Shown here: positions 1-8,200 of the stretch, in pieces
How positions within the stretch are numbered: position 1 is the stretch's first letter
Layout: each line of letters begins with the position of its first letter
Translations under genes and position numbers: made by a program
Source: CAZMJG01 sp964576365
GTDB taxonomy: Bacteria > Patescibacteriota > Microgenomatia > UBA1406 > GWC2-37-13
DNA: 25,585 bases
Assembly: GCA_964576365.1 (NCBI GenBank)
Contig: CAZNUT010000016.1
Coordinates: 1-25,585, forward strand
Reading direction: 5' to 3'
Notes under the pieces: model-generated
The model's database searches: none
Seen by the model: only the letters and a program-made list of their open reading frames with translations
Told to the model about the DNA's origin: nothing

Positions 1-475
1 GACCGGAAGAGGCGCCCATTGGCGGTAATGTGACGTTGGGAGGCGTGGTGGGGGTGAGACTGATTTGGATGGGAGGAGTTATTGTAGGAGGAGTAGTATT
101 TTCGCTGTAATAACCTAAATACCACAGAGCATAATCAACCAGATCTATTTCATTATTAGTTGTTAAATAAGTACTTCCTGTATAATTAAAATTCGCGTCC
201 ATTGCTGCAGTATCATGATCAATATCTTCACCACAAAGATGTGAATTGACATTATTGCAAGAATTGACATATTCACCGACCCAAATAAGATAATCATTCC
301 ATGTGACATGTTTACCTTGAGAGTCAGTTTTACAATCTGCATCCCCTTTTGATTTATATACACAATGAAGAGAGTTGGTAGACTGAGCATGAATAGGACG
401 CCCGATGAAGAAGCCTAAACATAAGATAAAGAGAGTAAAATATAAAAGTGATAAGCGTAAACTAATCTGAATCAT
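1..475 (-). CDS. Secreted dockerin-like protein, partial (3' end beyond left edge)
   Basis: An open frame of 158 codons reads on the minus strand from ATG at 475 to the window edge without a stop. The first ~31 residues form a signal peptide (MIQISLRLSLLYFTLF..., cleavage likely after PIHA). The mature part has two Asp/Asn-rich, dockerin/EF-hand-like half repeats: one around DADCKTDSQGKHVTWNDYLI (residues ~45-65) and one around NNEIDLVDYALWYLGYYS (residues ~108-125). The second has the IDLVDY signature of dockerin-like modules. Four Cys in the mature region could form disulfides. The visible end is a Thr/Pro-rich linker (TTPPTITPP...), so further domains probably follow. It is divergent from the glycosyltransferase at 483 with only 7 bp between starts. 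Signal peptide and reading frame are seen; the dockerin assignment is by motif resemblance. Partner and function are unknown. Confidence 0.7.
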   Translation of the reverse strand, partial: MIQISLRLSLLYFTLFILCLGFFIGRPIHAQSTNSLHCVYKSKGDADCKTDSQGKHVTWNDYLIWVGEYVNSCNNVNSHLCGEDIDHDTAAMDANFNYTGSTYLTTNNEIDLVDYALWYLGYYSENTTPPTITPPIQISLTPTTPPNVTLPPMGASSG

Positions 476-482
476 ATATAGT

Positions 483-1700
483 ATGAATACTAATACAGAT
501 TTACTTGTCGCTCAACAAAAAAAACAAATTGAGCCTCGCAAAAAAGTCGCATTGATATATGATTGGCTAGATACACAGCACGGCGGGTTTGAACGGGTTT
601 TACAAGTACTTCTAGAAATATTTCCTCAAGCTGATGTATTTACAACAGTATATGATAAAAATGTTAATTTATTACCCGCAAAGACAAAAGTTTATACTTC
701 CTTTCTTCAATATGCTCCGAGAATAGTATGGAAATTCCGGTACTTTTTTATCTTTTTTTATCAACGTTATTTTGAATCAATTAATTTAACTTCGTACGAT
801 CTTGTTTTTTCTGCAACATCAGCTCATGCCAAGTCCTGTATAAGTCGACCTGAAACCAAACATATTGCATACATTCTCACACCCCCACGTCATTTATGGA
901 GCATGGAGTCAATATATTTTTCATCATTGCCGAGGTGGATGCATTCCCTCCAGTTTTTTTACCATATTTTTACTACACAACTAAGAAAAAAAGATACTAT
1001 ATCAGCACAACGTGCGGATATAGTATTAACACTTTCTCACGCGGTAAAAAATCGAATCAAATCTTTTTACAATAGAGATGCTCTCGTAGTGTATCCACCA
1101 TTTGATTTTTCTTATTGGAATAAGATTAAAAATGATATTTCTGTGGTTGATTATTCGCCGGAATTAAATATCGATTTACCAGCCAAGTATTATCTTATTG
1201 TATCACGGCTTGAAAAATATAAATTTATTGAATTAGCAATTGAGGTTTGTAAACTTAGTTCTTCGTTGCCTTTAGTGATTGTTGGAACAGGGAGAGATGC
1301 GACAAAACTTCAAAAAAAAGCTACAAAAAATATTTATTTTTTAGGTACAATCGATGATCACTCGTTAGGATTTTTATATCGTAGAGCAGAGGCTTTACTG
1401 ATGCCTCAAGAAGAAGATTTTGGATATGTTGCATTGGAAGCTCAGTTTTTTTGTTGCCCTGTCATAGCGTATGCCAAAGGTGGCGCTCTTGAAACCGTAC
1501 AAAATGGTGAAACAGGTATATTGTTTCAGGAACAGTCAGTTGAAGGATTACGGAGGGCACTTGCACAATTTCATACTGTCTCTTACAATTTACACAGAAA
1601 TCTCAAAGATTCGAAAAAGTATTTAAAAAAATACTCTAAGGAGCATTTTATTACAACTATTAATTCATTGGTTTATCAGCAAACCAAAGTACACGTATGA
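483..1700 (+). CDS. GT4-type glycosyltransferase
   Basis: A 405-aa GT-B fold glycosyltransferase, probably adding a sugar from a nucleotide-sugar donor to a lipid-linked surface glycan at the inner face of the membrane. After a short basic, Gln-rich leader (1-24), the acceptor-side domain starts with KVALIYDWLDTQHGGFERVL; the GG near the N-terminus is typical of GT4 enzymes. The C-terminal Rossmann domain begins near YYLIVSRLEKYK (~residue 237). It carries the EX7E donor-site motif in EEDFGYVALE (~310-320), then the usual small-residue turn AKGGALETV and NGETGILF. No SD sequence is visible; the start is an ATG 7 bp from the divergent gene. Its stop overlaps the next start (ATGA), so it is coupled to the GDP-mannose pyrophosphorylase gene. 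Mannose is a reasonable donor by context, but specificity cannot be read from sequence. Confidence 0.85.
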   Translation: MNTNTDLLVAQQKKQIEPRKKVALIYDWLDTQHGGFERVLQVLLEIFPQADVFTTVYDKNVNLLPAKTKVYTSFLQYAPRIVWKFRYFFIFFYQRYFESINLTSYDLVFSATSAHAKSCISRPETKHIAYILTPPRHLWSMESIYFSSLPRWMHSLQFFYHIFTTQLRKKDTISAQRADIVLTLSHAVKNRIKSFYNRDALVVYPPFDFSYWNKIKNDISVVDYSPELNIDLPAKYYLIVSRLEKYKFIELAIEVCKLSSSLPLVIVGTGRDATKLQKKATKNIYFLGTIDDHSLGFLYRRAEALLMPQEEDFGYVALEAQFFCCPVIAYAKGGALETVQNGETGILFQEQSVEGLRRALAQFHTVSYNLHRNLKDSKKYLKKYSKEHFITTINSLVYQQTKVHV

Positions 1701-2782
1701 AAGCGATTATTTTTTGCGGAGGTGTGGGTACCAGGCTTTGGCCACTTTCGCGTAAAAAATCTCCAAAGCAGTTTGAAAAAATTATCGATGACAAATCTAC
1801 GCTGCAGTTAGCAGTAGAAAGATTGATGCCAGAGTTTCAAGCAGAAGATATATATATATCGACGAGTTTTCAATATGTTGAGACTGTAGCAGCTCAACTT
1901 CCCTTTATACCACGCTCAAATATACTAGGAGAGCCCGCAAAACGCGACGTTGGTCCTGCTGTAGCGTATGTTGCCGGTTTTTTGGCGAGAAAATTTCCTA
2001 ATGAGCCGGTCGTAATTTTGTGGAGCGATCACTTGGTAAAAAAACCTAATGTATTTAAAGAACTTATACAAGCAGCAAGTAAAATGGTATTAAAGCATAC
2101 AAATAGTATTATTTTTATTGGACAAAAACCGCGGTTTGCATCCGAAAATTTGGGGTGGATACAATTAGGAAAGGCTGTTCATATTCAAGATGGTGTTCCG
2201 TTTTATGAATTTGCCGGTTTTCAATATAAACCAAATAGCGAGACCGCTCATCGTTTTTTTCATGACGAACATTATTGCTGGAATTTGGGTTATTTTGTTT
2301 CTACACCTGCATTTTTGCTACAACTTTTTAAATTGCATGCTCCGGCAATCTATAATCTAACCCAAAAAATTTGTTCAGGAGAATCTGAGCATGATTTTCA
2401 TCGATTACTCAATATGTATTATGCCGAAATGCCGGTAATCAGTTTTGACAATGCGGTACTTGAACAACTAGATGCAAAGTCGGCTCATGTGGTAGTTGGC
2501 GATATTGATTGGAGCGATTTAGGAGCATGGGAGGCTCTAAAAGAAGCTCTTGAAGAAAGGCGAGAAGACAATATCATTAAAGGAAATGTACTTGTAGAAA
2601 AATCGAATGATGCTCTGATTTATAATTATGAAGAAAAGAAGCTTATTGTAGCTGTGGGATTAAAAAATGCGATTGTAGTAAATACAGAGGATGTTATTCT
2701 CGTTGCAGATAAATCTTCGGTAAAAGAAATTAAGAAAATTGTTGAAAATTTTGCAGGAACTCCACATGAGCACTTATCGTGA
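1697..2782 (+). CDS. manC: Mannose-1-phosphate guanylyltransferase (GDP-mannose pyrophosphorylase)
   Basis: This 361-aa enzyme makes GDP-mannose from GTP and mannose-1-phosphate in the cytoplasm. The nucleotidyltransferase signature GGVGTRLWPLSRKKSPKQ lies at residues 8-25. The metal-binding Asp follows in WSDHLVKK near residue 110. Other family blocks are the ENLGWIQLG-like segment, YCWNLGYFV (the N-x-G of the sugar site) and DIDWSDLGAWEAL. The C-terminal ~80 residues look like the left-handed beta-helix tail. The cupin phosphomannose isomerase domain of the longer (~480 aa) bifunctional ManC/AlgA proteins is absent, so this is the single-function form. It starts at an ATG overlapping the upstream glycosyltransferase stop, indicating translational coupling. 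The context (GT4 enzyme, sugar transferase) points to mannose-containing surface polysaccharide. Confidence 0.9.
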   Translation: MKAIIFCGGVGTRLWPLSRKKSPKQFEKIIDDKSTLQLAVERLMPEFQAEDIYISTSFQYVETVAAQLPFIPRSNILGEPAKRDVGPAVAYVAGFLARKFPNEPVVILWSDHLVKKPNVFKELIQAASKMVLKHTNSIIFIGQKPRFASENLGWIQLGKAVHIQDGVPFYEFAGFQYKPNSETAHRFFHDEHYCWNLGYFVSTPAFLLQLFKLHAPAIYNLTQKICSGESEHDFHRLLNMYYAEMPVISFDNAVLEQLDAKSAHVVVGDIDWSDLGAWEALKEALEERREDNIIKGNVLVEKSNDALIYNYEEKKLIVAVGLKNAIVVNTEDVILVADKSSVKEIKKIVENFAGTPHEHLS

Positions 2783-2818
2783 TAAGGATTACGTATTACT
2801 TTACTTCACTAAAATTGC

Positions 2819-3490
2819 ATGAGTGGCACATCGACGCTTGTGAGAGGGTTTTTTTATTATCGCTATACAAAGCGATTTCTTGATGTTGGTATCGCGCTGG
2901 CTCTACTTGTTCTGTTTTTTATACCTTCTCTTATTATTGCTATTTGTATCAAGATATCTTCCCGAGGGCCTATTTTTGCAGATGTTCCTGAGCGCATCGG
3001 GCAGAACGGAGTCACGTTTAAAATGTATAAATTTCGATCTATGATTCAACACGCACACACCCTTTTAACCTCAGACCCCCGTTTTAAAAAATTGTATGAA
3101 GAGTATAAAAAAGGTAGTTATAAATTGATGAAAGACCCTAGAGTAACTCTGGTTGGAAAATTTATCAGAAAACACTCTCTGGATGAAATACCTCAAATAC
3201 TCAATGTTTTAAAAGGCGATATGAGTATTGTTGGTCCTAGAGCATATTACCCTGATGAACTTTTAAATCAGCAGCAACAATACCCACATGCACGTAAATT
3301 AGCAGAAAAAGTATTGTCGGTTAAGCCAGGTATTACCGGGTTGTGGCAAGTGTCAGGACGATCCGGTATTAATTTCGATGAGCGGATTGTTATAGATGCT
3401 CAATATGTCGATAATATTTCTCTTTGGGGTGATCTGGTGATCATTTTTAAGACGCCATATGTTATGCTTAGCGGTAAAGGTGCAGTCTAG
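2819..3490 (+). CDS. Undecaprenyl-phosphate sugar transferase (bacterial sugar transferase family)
   Basis: This 223-aa initiating transferase moves a sugar-1-phosphate onto undecaprenyl phosphate at the cytoplasmic face, starting a surface glycan unit. It is the short form with only the C-terminal catalytic domain of WbaP/PglC-type proteins. One hydrophobic segment (KRFLDVGIALALLVLFFIPS, ~18-37) acts as the re-entrant or membrane helix. The family blocks follow in order: MYKFRSM (~70), HSLDEIPQ (~120), GDMSIVGPRAYYP (~134-146) and KPGITGLWQVSGRS (~169-182). The D/E of LDEIPQ is in the place of the catalytic carboxylate. It lies 36 bp after manC in the same direction and 29 bp before the DUF4012 gene, so it likely belongs to the same operon. 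The identity of the sugar is unknown. Confidence 0.9.
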   Translation: MSGTSTLVRGFFYYRYTKRFLDVGIALALLVLFFIPSLIIAICIKISSRGPIFADVPERIGQNGVTFKMYKFRSMIQHAHTLLTSDPRFKKLYEEYKKGSYKLMKDPRVTLVGKFIRKHSLDEIPQILNVLKGDMSIVGPRAYYPDELLNQQQQYPHARKLAEKVLSVKPGITGLWQVSGRSGINFDERIVIDAQYVDNISLWGDLVIIFKTPYVMLSGKGAV

Positions 3491-3515
3491 ACTAGACACA
3501 GAAAAAAACGACTGG

Positions 3516-3521
3516 TAGAAT
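3516..3521 (+). promoter_or_regulatory. Possible extended -10 box for leaderless DUF4012 mRNA
   Basis: TAGAAT preceded by TG-N forms an extended -10 element (TGGTAGAAT). It overlaps the first candidate ATG (3520) and ends 7 nt before a second in-frame ATG at 3529. If used, transcription would start at or next to ATG 3529, giving a leaderless message and a protein three residues shorter. This is inferred from spacing only. Confidence 0.3.
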
Positions 3522-5421
3522 GACATTTATGTATTCATTTGATGAGCCTCCCGTGGCAAAAACAAATAAAAAACAAAAATCAGTAGGAAAAACTCTTGGA
3601 AAAATATCTCTTGGTCTTTTAGTAGTTTTTATTGCTATTGGGGCACTTTCTTATTTTTTTATCCTTCGTCCTGCTCTAAAGATACGTGAAAAAGGAGTGG
3701 CGCTCGCTCAGGAAGTACGGGTTTTGAAAACACACCTCAAAGAGAATGATATTGATTTGCTAAAAAAAACGATGAAGTCTGTTAATGAAAAATATGCCTC
3801 ATTTGAAAAAGAATCGTCTTCTTTGTATTGGGCTGCTTTTATTCCATATATTAATGATTTCAAAAGTGCTGTAGAAGCTGGACGATTTAGTTTGATTGCG
3901 GCTGACGAAGCAATAGAAGCGATTTATCCATACGCGGACCTAATCGGTTTGAAAAAAGGAGAACAGAATTTTTATGAAAAGACAGCTGAAGATCGATTGC
4001 AGACAGCTGTTTTGACTCTTGATAAAATGCTTAAACGTATTGATGTAGTTGCAGAAAATATTTCGCAGGCTGAAAAGCGTATTGAATCTATAGATCCTAA
4101 GCGATATCCTTCAAAACTAGGCAAATATGAAGTGCGCAGTCAAGTGCAATCGTTGAAAGATCAATTTGCTGGTATGGCTACACTTTTTGTTAATGCAAAG
4201 CCATTTTTAAAAGAGTTGCCCTCTATCTTGGGAGCAAAAGGTGAAAAAACATATTTGATACTGTTTCAAAATACAGCTGAGCGCAGAGCAACGGGAGGAT
4301 TTTTCACTTTTTATGCAGTGTTTAATATAAATAAAGGCAAAATCGCAATCAAGTCCTCAAGTGACATTTATGATATAGACAGCAATATTGCCTCGCACCC
4401 GTCAGCCCCAGATAAAATTTTGGCTTATCACAAAGATGTAAAAAAGTTTTATATTCGCGATAGCAATCTGTCACCTGATTTTGTCGAATCTGTCAAATTG
4501 TTTGAATCTCTATATGAAAAAGCTGGAAATAGAGTGAAATACGATGGGATTATCGCAGTAGACTCTAAAGTTTTAGTAGATATGTTGAGTATTTTTGGAG
4601 ATACGCAAGTATCAGGTATAAACTTTTCCGCGAGCATTGATAAACGATGTGATTGTCCGCAAGTGATTTATACGCTGTTCGATATAGTTGACAGGCCTGT
4701 TCCTTATATCAAGATTGATCGAAAGCGTATTTTGGGCAATTTGATGTTGGAATTATTTTATAAAGCAATAGGTTTTTCACCTTCTAAATATTGGGGAAGA
4801 TTGGCTCAAACCATGTTTGCAAATTTAGATGAGAAGCATATTATTTTGTATTTCACGGATGAAAAAACCCAAGCCGCAATTGAGTCTATGAACTATGCAG
4901 GTAGAATAAAAGAATATAAAGGCGATTATCTTCATATCAATAACGTCAACTTTGCAGGCGCTAAGTCAAACCTTTTTATAGATGAAGAAATTATTTCTGA
5001 AACTACGTTTGAAGGCAGTGCAGTAAAAAGAACAGTTATCATGAAATTTAAGAATCCACATCCTCACTCAGATTGTAATTTAGAAAGGGGAGGGTTGTGT
5101 CTCAACGCTACATTGCGTAACTGGATCCGTTTTTATGTACCCAAAGGTGCTAAACTTGAGTCATTTTCTGGCTCTCAGACTAAGACTTTAACTTATGATG
5201 ATCTTGGAAAAACTGTTTTTGAAGGTTTTATGACTGTCAATCCACAGGGTTCAGCCCAGGTTAAGATAACATATACATTACCCACCGAGATAAATTCAAA
5301 AAATTATTCTCTTCTTTTGCAAAAACAACCTGGAGTAGAAAGACAAAAGGTCAAAGTATCCGTAGATGGTAACACCTATCTTGATCAGTCTTTTCTTACT
5401 GACAAGGAAGTGAAACCATGA
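3520..5421 (+). CDS. DUF4012 family membrane-anchored protein
   Basis: A 633-aa protein with a basic cytoplasmic N-terminus and one membrane segment (LGLLVVFIAIGALSYFFI, ~32-50). A helical, probably coiled-coil extracytoplasmic region follows to ~230. Then comes the DUF4012 core, recognised by TYLILFQNTAERRATGGFF (~245-263), the match to the family's N-x-E-x-R-x-x-GG-F block, followed by SSDIYDID. Conserved Cys pairs occur at KRCDCPQ (~380) and SDCNLERGGLCLN (~520). DUF4012 proteins are common in CPR and Actinobacteria near exopolysaccharide genes, and their biochemical role is unknown. The operon (GT4, manC, sugar transferase) suggests a part in surface glycan assembly or attachment. Start choice is open: ATG 3520 or ATG 3529 (MYSFDEPP). 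The stop overlaps the recO start (ATGA). Confidence 0.85.
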   Translation: MTFMYSFDEPPVAKTNKKQKSVGKTLGKISLGLLVVFIAIGALSYFFILRPALKIREKGVALAQEVRVLKTHLKENDIDLLKKTMKSVNEKYASFEKESSSLYWAAFIPYINDFKSAVEAGRFSLIAADEAIEAIYPYADLIGLKKGEQNFYEKTAEDRLQTAVLTLDKMLKRIDVVAENISQAEKRIESIDPKRYPSKLGKYEVRSQVQSLKDQFAGMATLFVNAKPFLKELPSILGAKGEKTYLILFQNTAERRATGGFFTFYAVFNINKGKIAIKSSSDIYDIDSNIASHPSAPDKILAYHKDVKKFYIRDSNLSPDFVESVKLFESLYEKAGNRVKYDGIIAVDSKVLVDMLSIFGDTQVSGINFSASIDKRCDCPQVIYTLFDIVDRPVPYIKIDRKRILGNLMLELFYKAIGFSPSKYWGRLAQTMFANLDEKHIILYFTDEKTQAAIESMNYAGRIKEYKGDYLHINNVNFAGAKSNLFIDEEIISETTFEGSAVKRTVIMKFKNPHPHSDCNLERGGLCLNATLRNWIRFYVPKGAKLESFSGSQTKTLTYDDLGKTVFEGFMTVNPQGSAQVKITYTLPTEINSKNYSLLLQKQPGVERQKVKVSVDGNTYLDQSFLTDKEVKP

Positions 5422-5945
5422 ACCGGATACACACACTTGAAGGTTTTGTTTTAAAAAAAACAACTCTTTTAAACGAAGACGTATCTGTAATTATTTTTTC
5501 AAAACAAGAAGGTAAGATTCTTCTTATAGCAAAAGGCGCTAAAACATTTAAATCTCAACGCGCCGCACACCTTCAGACTGGCAACCTAGTAAAAGTGTTG
5601 AGTCGTCATCATAAAAGTAATAGATATATAGAAAAAAGTGAGCTTATTTCGGCGTTTTCTAAAGTAAGAACAGGCGAAAAGATGGATATTGTTTACCTAT
5701 ATTTTTTTATCCTTGATAGACTTTTGGGCTTAGATCAACAAGAAAATACCTTGTTCAAGTTTACGATCGGGTTTTTAACAGATTTATCCGCTTCAACTCA
5801 AAATTTGGATTCATTATTTGCCCGTTATTTGTTTTATATGCTACATACTTTGGGTTATGCTGACAAAGTAGAACCTATAGAGATACTGCTATCAAGAGCA
5901 GAAGAAGTGATTGAAGAAAAACTGCCTATGCGTGGTATAATGTAA
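5418..5945 (+). CDS. recO: DNA repair protein RecO (short form)
   Basis: RecO anneals strands and helps load RecA during recombinational repair in the RecF pathway. The N-terminal ~80 residues fit the RecO OB fold: EGFVLKKTTLLNEDVSVIIF, then GKILLIAKGAKTFKSQ (the K-G-A-K/R block), then LQTGNLVKVL. The rest is the helical domain, with the LFARYLFYMLHTLGY segment typical of RecO. At 175 aa it is well below the usual ~240 aa. It lacks the zinc-binding CxxC part and the C-terminal helices, as often occurs in reduced genomes. The ATG overlaps the stop of the DUF4012 gene. The promoter for the next gene, glyQS, lies inside its last codons. Confidence 0.8.
   Translation: MNRIHTLEGFVLKKTTLLNEDVSVIIFSKQEGKILLIAKGAKTFKSQRAAHLQTGNLVKVLSRHHKSNRYIEKSELISAFSKVRTGEKMDIVYLYFFILDRLLGLDQQENTLFKFTIGFLTDLSASTQNLDSLFARYLFYMLHTLGYADKVEPIEILLSRAEEVIEEKLPMRGIM
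5911..5941 (+). promoter_or_regulatory. Promoter of glyQS (extended -10 TGGTATAAT)
   Basis: A perfect TATAAT (5936-5941) is preceded by TGG, making an extended -10. A possible -35, TTGAAG (5911-5916), lies 19 bp upstream. The glyQS ATG is at 5952, only 10 nt after the -10, so the predicted 5' UTR is about 3-4 nt. No SD sequence is present. The promoter sits in the 3' end of recO. Confidence 0.6.
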
Positions 5946-5951
5946 TTCAAT

Positions 5952-7316
5952 ATGTTTGAAGAGATTGTTGCCCTTGCAAAGCGCAGAGGTTTTTTTCATC
6001 CTTCATCTCAAATTTATGGAGGATTGTCAAATACGTGGGATTTTGGACATTATGGAGTGTTGTTAAAAAATAATCTCAGGAATATCTGGTGGGATTTTTT
6101 TATAAGTAGAAGGACTGATATTATTGGAGTCGAAGCGAGCATCTTTCTTAACCCAAAAGCCTGGGAAGCGTCTGGTCATGTTGCGGGTTTTACTGACGCA
6201 TTAATAGATTGTAAAACCTGCAAACATAGAACGCGTGCCGATCACTTGATCGAAGACGCACTTCCTCAAGAGAAAGTAGAAGGTTTGCCGGTTGAAAAAC
6301 TTACGGAAATTATACGATCGCACAAACTCAAATGTCCACGCTGCGGTAGTAGTAATTGGACAGACGTACGAGCATTTAATTTGTTATTTCCCACCGCAGT
6401 TGGGATAGTAGAAGAGAGTAAATCACATGTATACCTTCGTGGCGAAATAGCACAAGGCATTTTTCTTAATTTTAAGCAAGTACTTGATTCAATGAGGGTT
6501 AGAATTCCTTTTGGTATCGCTCAACAAGGCAAGGCTTTTCGAAATGAAATTACATTAGGGCAGTCAATATTCAGAACGCTAGAGTTTGATTTGATGGAGT
6601 TTGAGTATTTTATCAAAAAAGAGCAATGGGAAGAGCTGTTTACTTATTGGCAAGAGAAATTACAGGAATTAACTGTTCTGTATGGTATCAATTCAAAACG
6701 GTTGCGATGGAGAGAGCATGAAGCTCACGAACGATCACATTATTCCTCTCGTACGGTTGACCTAGAGTACCAATTTCCATTCGGTTGGAAAGAGATGTGG
6801 GCAATTGCTTATCGAACAGATTTTGATTTATCAAATCATGCAAAGCATTCTGGTGTTGACTTGAGCTATCGAGATCCTATAACTGGTGAAAAATTTATTC
6901 CCCATGTGATTGAGCCTACATTCGGATTGTCTCGCTTAATGCTTGTGATCATGGCTGATGCATATACAACCGAAGAGGTAAATGGTAAAGTCCGCACAGT
7001 GCTGAAATTTCATCCGCGTGTAGCTCCAATAAAGGCGGCAGTATTTCCTTTGCAAAAGGATGAGGAATTGCGAGCTAAGGCAAAAGAGTTATTCAGTACA
7101 CTTCAGAAACAATGTATAGTTGAGTTTGATGATTCAGGTAATATCGGCAAAATGTACCGCAGACAAGACGAGATAGGTACGCCCTTTTGTATCACAGTAG
7201 ATTACCAAACGCTCAAAGATGGAACAGTGACCATTCGTGATCGAGATTCGATGATGCAGAAAAGAGTTGCTGAGCATGAAGTAGGTATTTTGATCAATGA
7301 GGCGATTAAATGGTAA
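5952..7316 (+). CDS. glyQS: Glycyl-tRNA synthetase, class II alpha2 (single-chain) type
   Basis: This enzyme charges tRNA-Gly with glycine in the cytoplasm. The 454-aa protein starts with the family's EEIVALAKRRGFFHPSSQIY block and GLSNTWDFGHYGVLLKNN. A four-Cys knuckle follows (CKTC ~77-80 and CPRC ~124-127). Motif 2 is FRNEITLGQSIFRTLEFDLM (~197-216) and motif 3 is HVIEPTFGLSRLMLV (~317-331). The C-terminal anticodon-binding domain begins at HPRVAPIKAAVFPL (~355) and runs through DEIGTPFCITVDYQTL. This is the dimeric one-gene type, not the alpha/beta (GlyQ+GlyS) type. It has its own strong promoter (TGGTATAAT) ending 10 nt before the ATG. Length and motifs look complete. Confidence 0.95.
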   Translation: MFEEIVALAKRRGFFHPSSQIYGGLSNTWDFGHYGVLLKNNLRNIWWDFFISRRTDIIGVEASIFLNPKAWEASGHVAGFTDALIDCKTCKHRTRADHLIEDALPQEKVEGLPVEKLTEIIRSHKLKCPRCGSSNWTDVRAFNLLFPTAVGIVEESKSHVYLRGEIAQGIFLNFKQVLDSMRVRIPFGIAQQGKAFRNEITLGQSIFRTLEFDLMEFEYFIKKEQWEELFTYWQEKLQELTVLYGINSKRLRWREHEAHERSHYSSRTVDLEYQFPFGWKEMWAIAYRTDFDLSNHAKHSGVDLSYRDPITGEKFIPHVIEPTFGLSRLMLVIMADAYTTEEVNGKVRTVLKFHPRVAPIKAAVFPLQKDEELRAKAKELFSTLQKQCIVEFDDSGNIGKMYRRQDEIGTPFCITVDYQTLKDGTVTIRDRDSMMQKRVAEHEVGILINEAIKW

Positions 7317-7330
7317 AATTTTGACCGCTT

Positions 7331-7339
7331 TGTTATAAT
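7331..7339 (+). promoter_or_regulatory. Extended -10 promoter TGTTATAAT before the small anchored protein
   Basis: The extended -10 TGT-TATAAT occupies 7331-7339. The ATG of the next gene is at 7351, 11 nt downstream, giving a predicted UTR of about 4-5 nt without SD. There is no convincing -35 at 16-18 bp; extended -10 promoters can do without one. Confidence 0.55.
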
Positions 7340-7350
7340 TTCAAAATCTT

Positions 7351-7821
7351 ATGAAAGAAATCCCTAAAATGTATCTTGTGGTAACAGGTATTGTTGTTCT
7401 TATTGCAGTAGGTGCATTTTTCTTTGCTGTTTCTAGACAAAAGACAAATAATGCAGAAAAAAATGAAAAAAAAACCGTATTCGAAGAAGTTCCTCAGGCT
7501 ATTCCTACGGTAGATTCATCGGTTAAGGTTGATATAAAAGGGAATACGCAAGCCACCATGACTGTATCGGGAATACCAAATGGCACAGAAGCCATTGAGT
7601 ACGAACTGACCTATGATACAGCTTCAGGCAGTGTTGAAGGCGTATTTGGTTCAATTGAATTTGAACCGGGAGATAGAAGTGCCGAAGAAGAATTTATTTT
7701 TGGCACAAGTTCATCGGGAGTCAATCGTTATCATTCGATAAAAGGAGCAGTAAAAGGTACATTCAAGTTCAGTGGGGACTACGGTGAAAAGATACTTGAA
7801 AAAGAATTTAATTTAAATTAA
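7351..7821 (+). CDS. Small membrane-anchored hypothetical protein
   Basis: I do not recognise a family. The 156-aa protein has one N-terminal membrane segment (MYLVVTGIVVLIAVGAFFFAV, ~7-27) followed by a Lys/Asn/Glu-rich linker (to ~45). The rest is an extracytoplasmic domain of about 105 residues rich in beta-type sequence (VDIKGNTQATMTVSGIPNG..., IEYELTYDTASGSVEGVFG). This resembles an Ig-like or FN3-like sandwich, with alternating hydrophobics and a G-x-x-S-x-x-N-R-Y-H segment near the end. No Cys occurs in the domain. It has its own extended -10 promoter and stands alone between glyQS and rpsT. A surface or periplasm-facing structural role is a guess from topology. Confidence 0.65.
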   Translation: MKEIPKMYLVVTGIVVLIAVGAFFFAVSRQKTNNAEKNEKKTVFEEVPQAIPTVDSSVKVDIKGNTQATMTVSGIPNGTEAIEYELTYDTASGSVEGVFGSIEFEPGDRSAEEEFIFGTSSSGVNRYHSIKGAVKGTFKFSGDYGEKILEKEFNLN

Positions 7822-7897
7822 AAAAAGAGTTTTTTTTATTAGACATCAAATTTATATTTGTTCTGACTAAGATAAGGTTGTGATGTTTTGTGTTATG

Positions 7898-7921
7898 TTG
7901 ATAGTTAAAATATATTATCAA
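7898..7921 (+). promoter_or_regulatory. rpsT leader region with inverted repeat TTGATA...TATCAA
   Basis: The 129-bp stretch before rpsT is very A/T-rich. It contains a 6-bp inverted repeat (TTGATA 7898-7903, TATCAA 7916-7921, 12-nt loop) with a -10-like TAAAAT inside (7906-7911). A strong purine RBS (GAGGGGG, 7932-7938) precedes the ATG at 7951. This is one of the few clear SD sequences in the window. Whether the dyad is a promoter feature or an autoregulatory S20 leader hairpin cannot be decided from sequence. Confidence 0.3.
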
Positions 7922-7950
7922 TTAATTTATTGAGGGGGTGAATCGAGAAT

Positions 7951-8199
7951 ATGCCAAACATAAAATCAGCAAAAAAGAAAATGAGGCAAGATATAAAGCG
8001 TGCTAAAAAAAACACCACCTATAAACGTGCAGTAGAGGATATAATGAAAAAAGCTACTAAATCTGCGGGAACTGATAAAGCTAAACTTATTTCAGAATCG
8101 TACTCTGCTATTGACAAAGCAGCTAAAAAAGGAGTGATTCACAAAAATAAGGCGGCCCGTTTAAAAAGTCAGATGAGCAGAAAAAAAGTAGCAGGCTAA
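7951..8199 (+). CDS. rpsT: 30S ribosomal protein S20
   Basis: S20 binds 16S rRNA early in 30S assembly. The 82-aa, very basic protein begins MPNIKSAKKKMRQDIKRAKKN, the hallmark S20 start (PNIKSAKKRxR...). It continues as a helical bundle with KRAVEDIMKKA, SAIDKAAKKGVIHKNKAARLKS and a short basic tail. The AAKKGVIHKNKAARxKSR block is the family's most conserved part and is complete. It has a strong SD (GAGGGGG). Only one base separates its stop from the PilN-like gene, so it appears to be the first gene of a pilus operon. Confidence 0.95.
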   Translation: MPNIKSAKKKMRQDIKRAKKNTTYKRAVEDIMKKATKSAGTDKAKLISESYSAIDKAAKKGVIHKNKAARLKSQMSRKKVAG

Positions 8200-8200
8200 C

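Noticed and set aside
163..390. 75-aa minus-strand ORF (MLSLPTLFIVYINQ...)
   Set aside because: It is a shadow frame of the real minus-strand gene starting at 475, which has a signal peptide and coherent motifs but no stop inside the window.
3486..3496. TCTAG-A-CTAGA palindrome at the sugar transferase stop
   Set aside because: Eleven bases, no T-run, no second copy seen; probably chance.
7819..7840. A-run / GAG / T-run after the gene at 7351 as a terminator
   Set aside because: The possible hairpin is all A-T with a 3-nt loop and no GC stem; too weak to call an intrinsic terminator.
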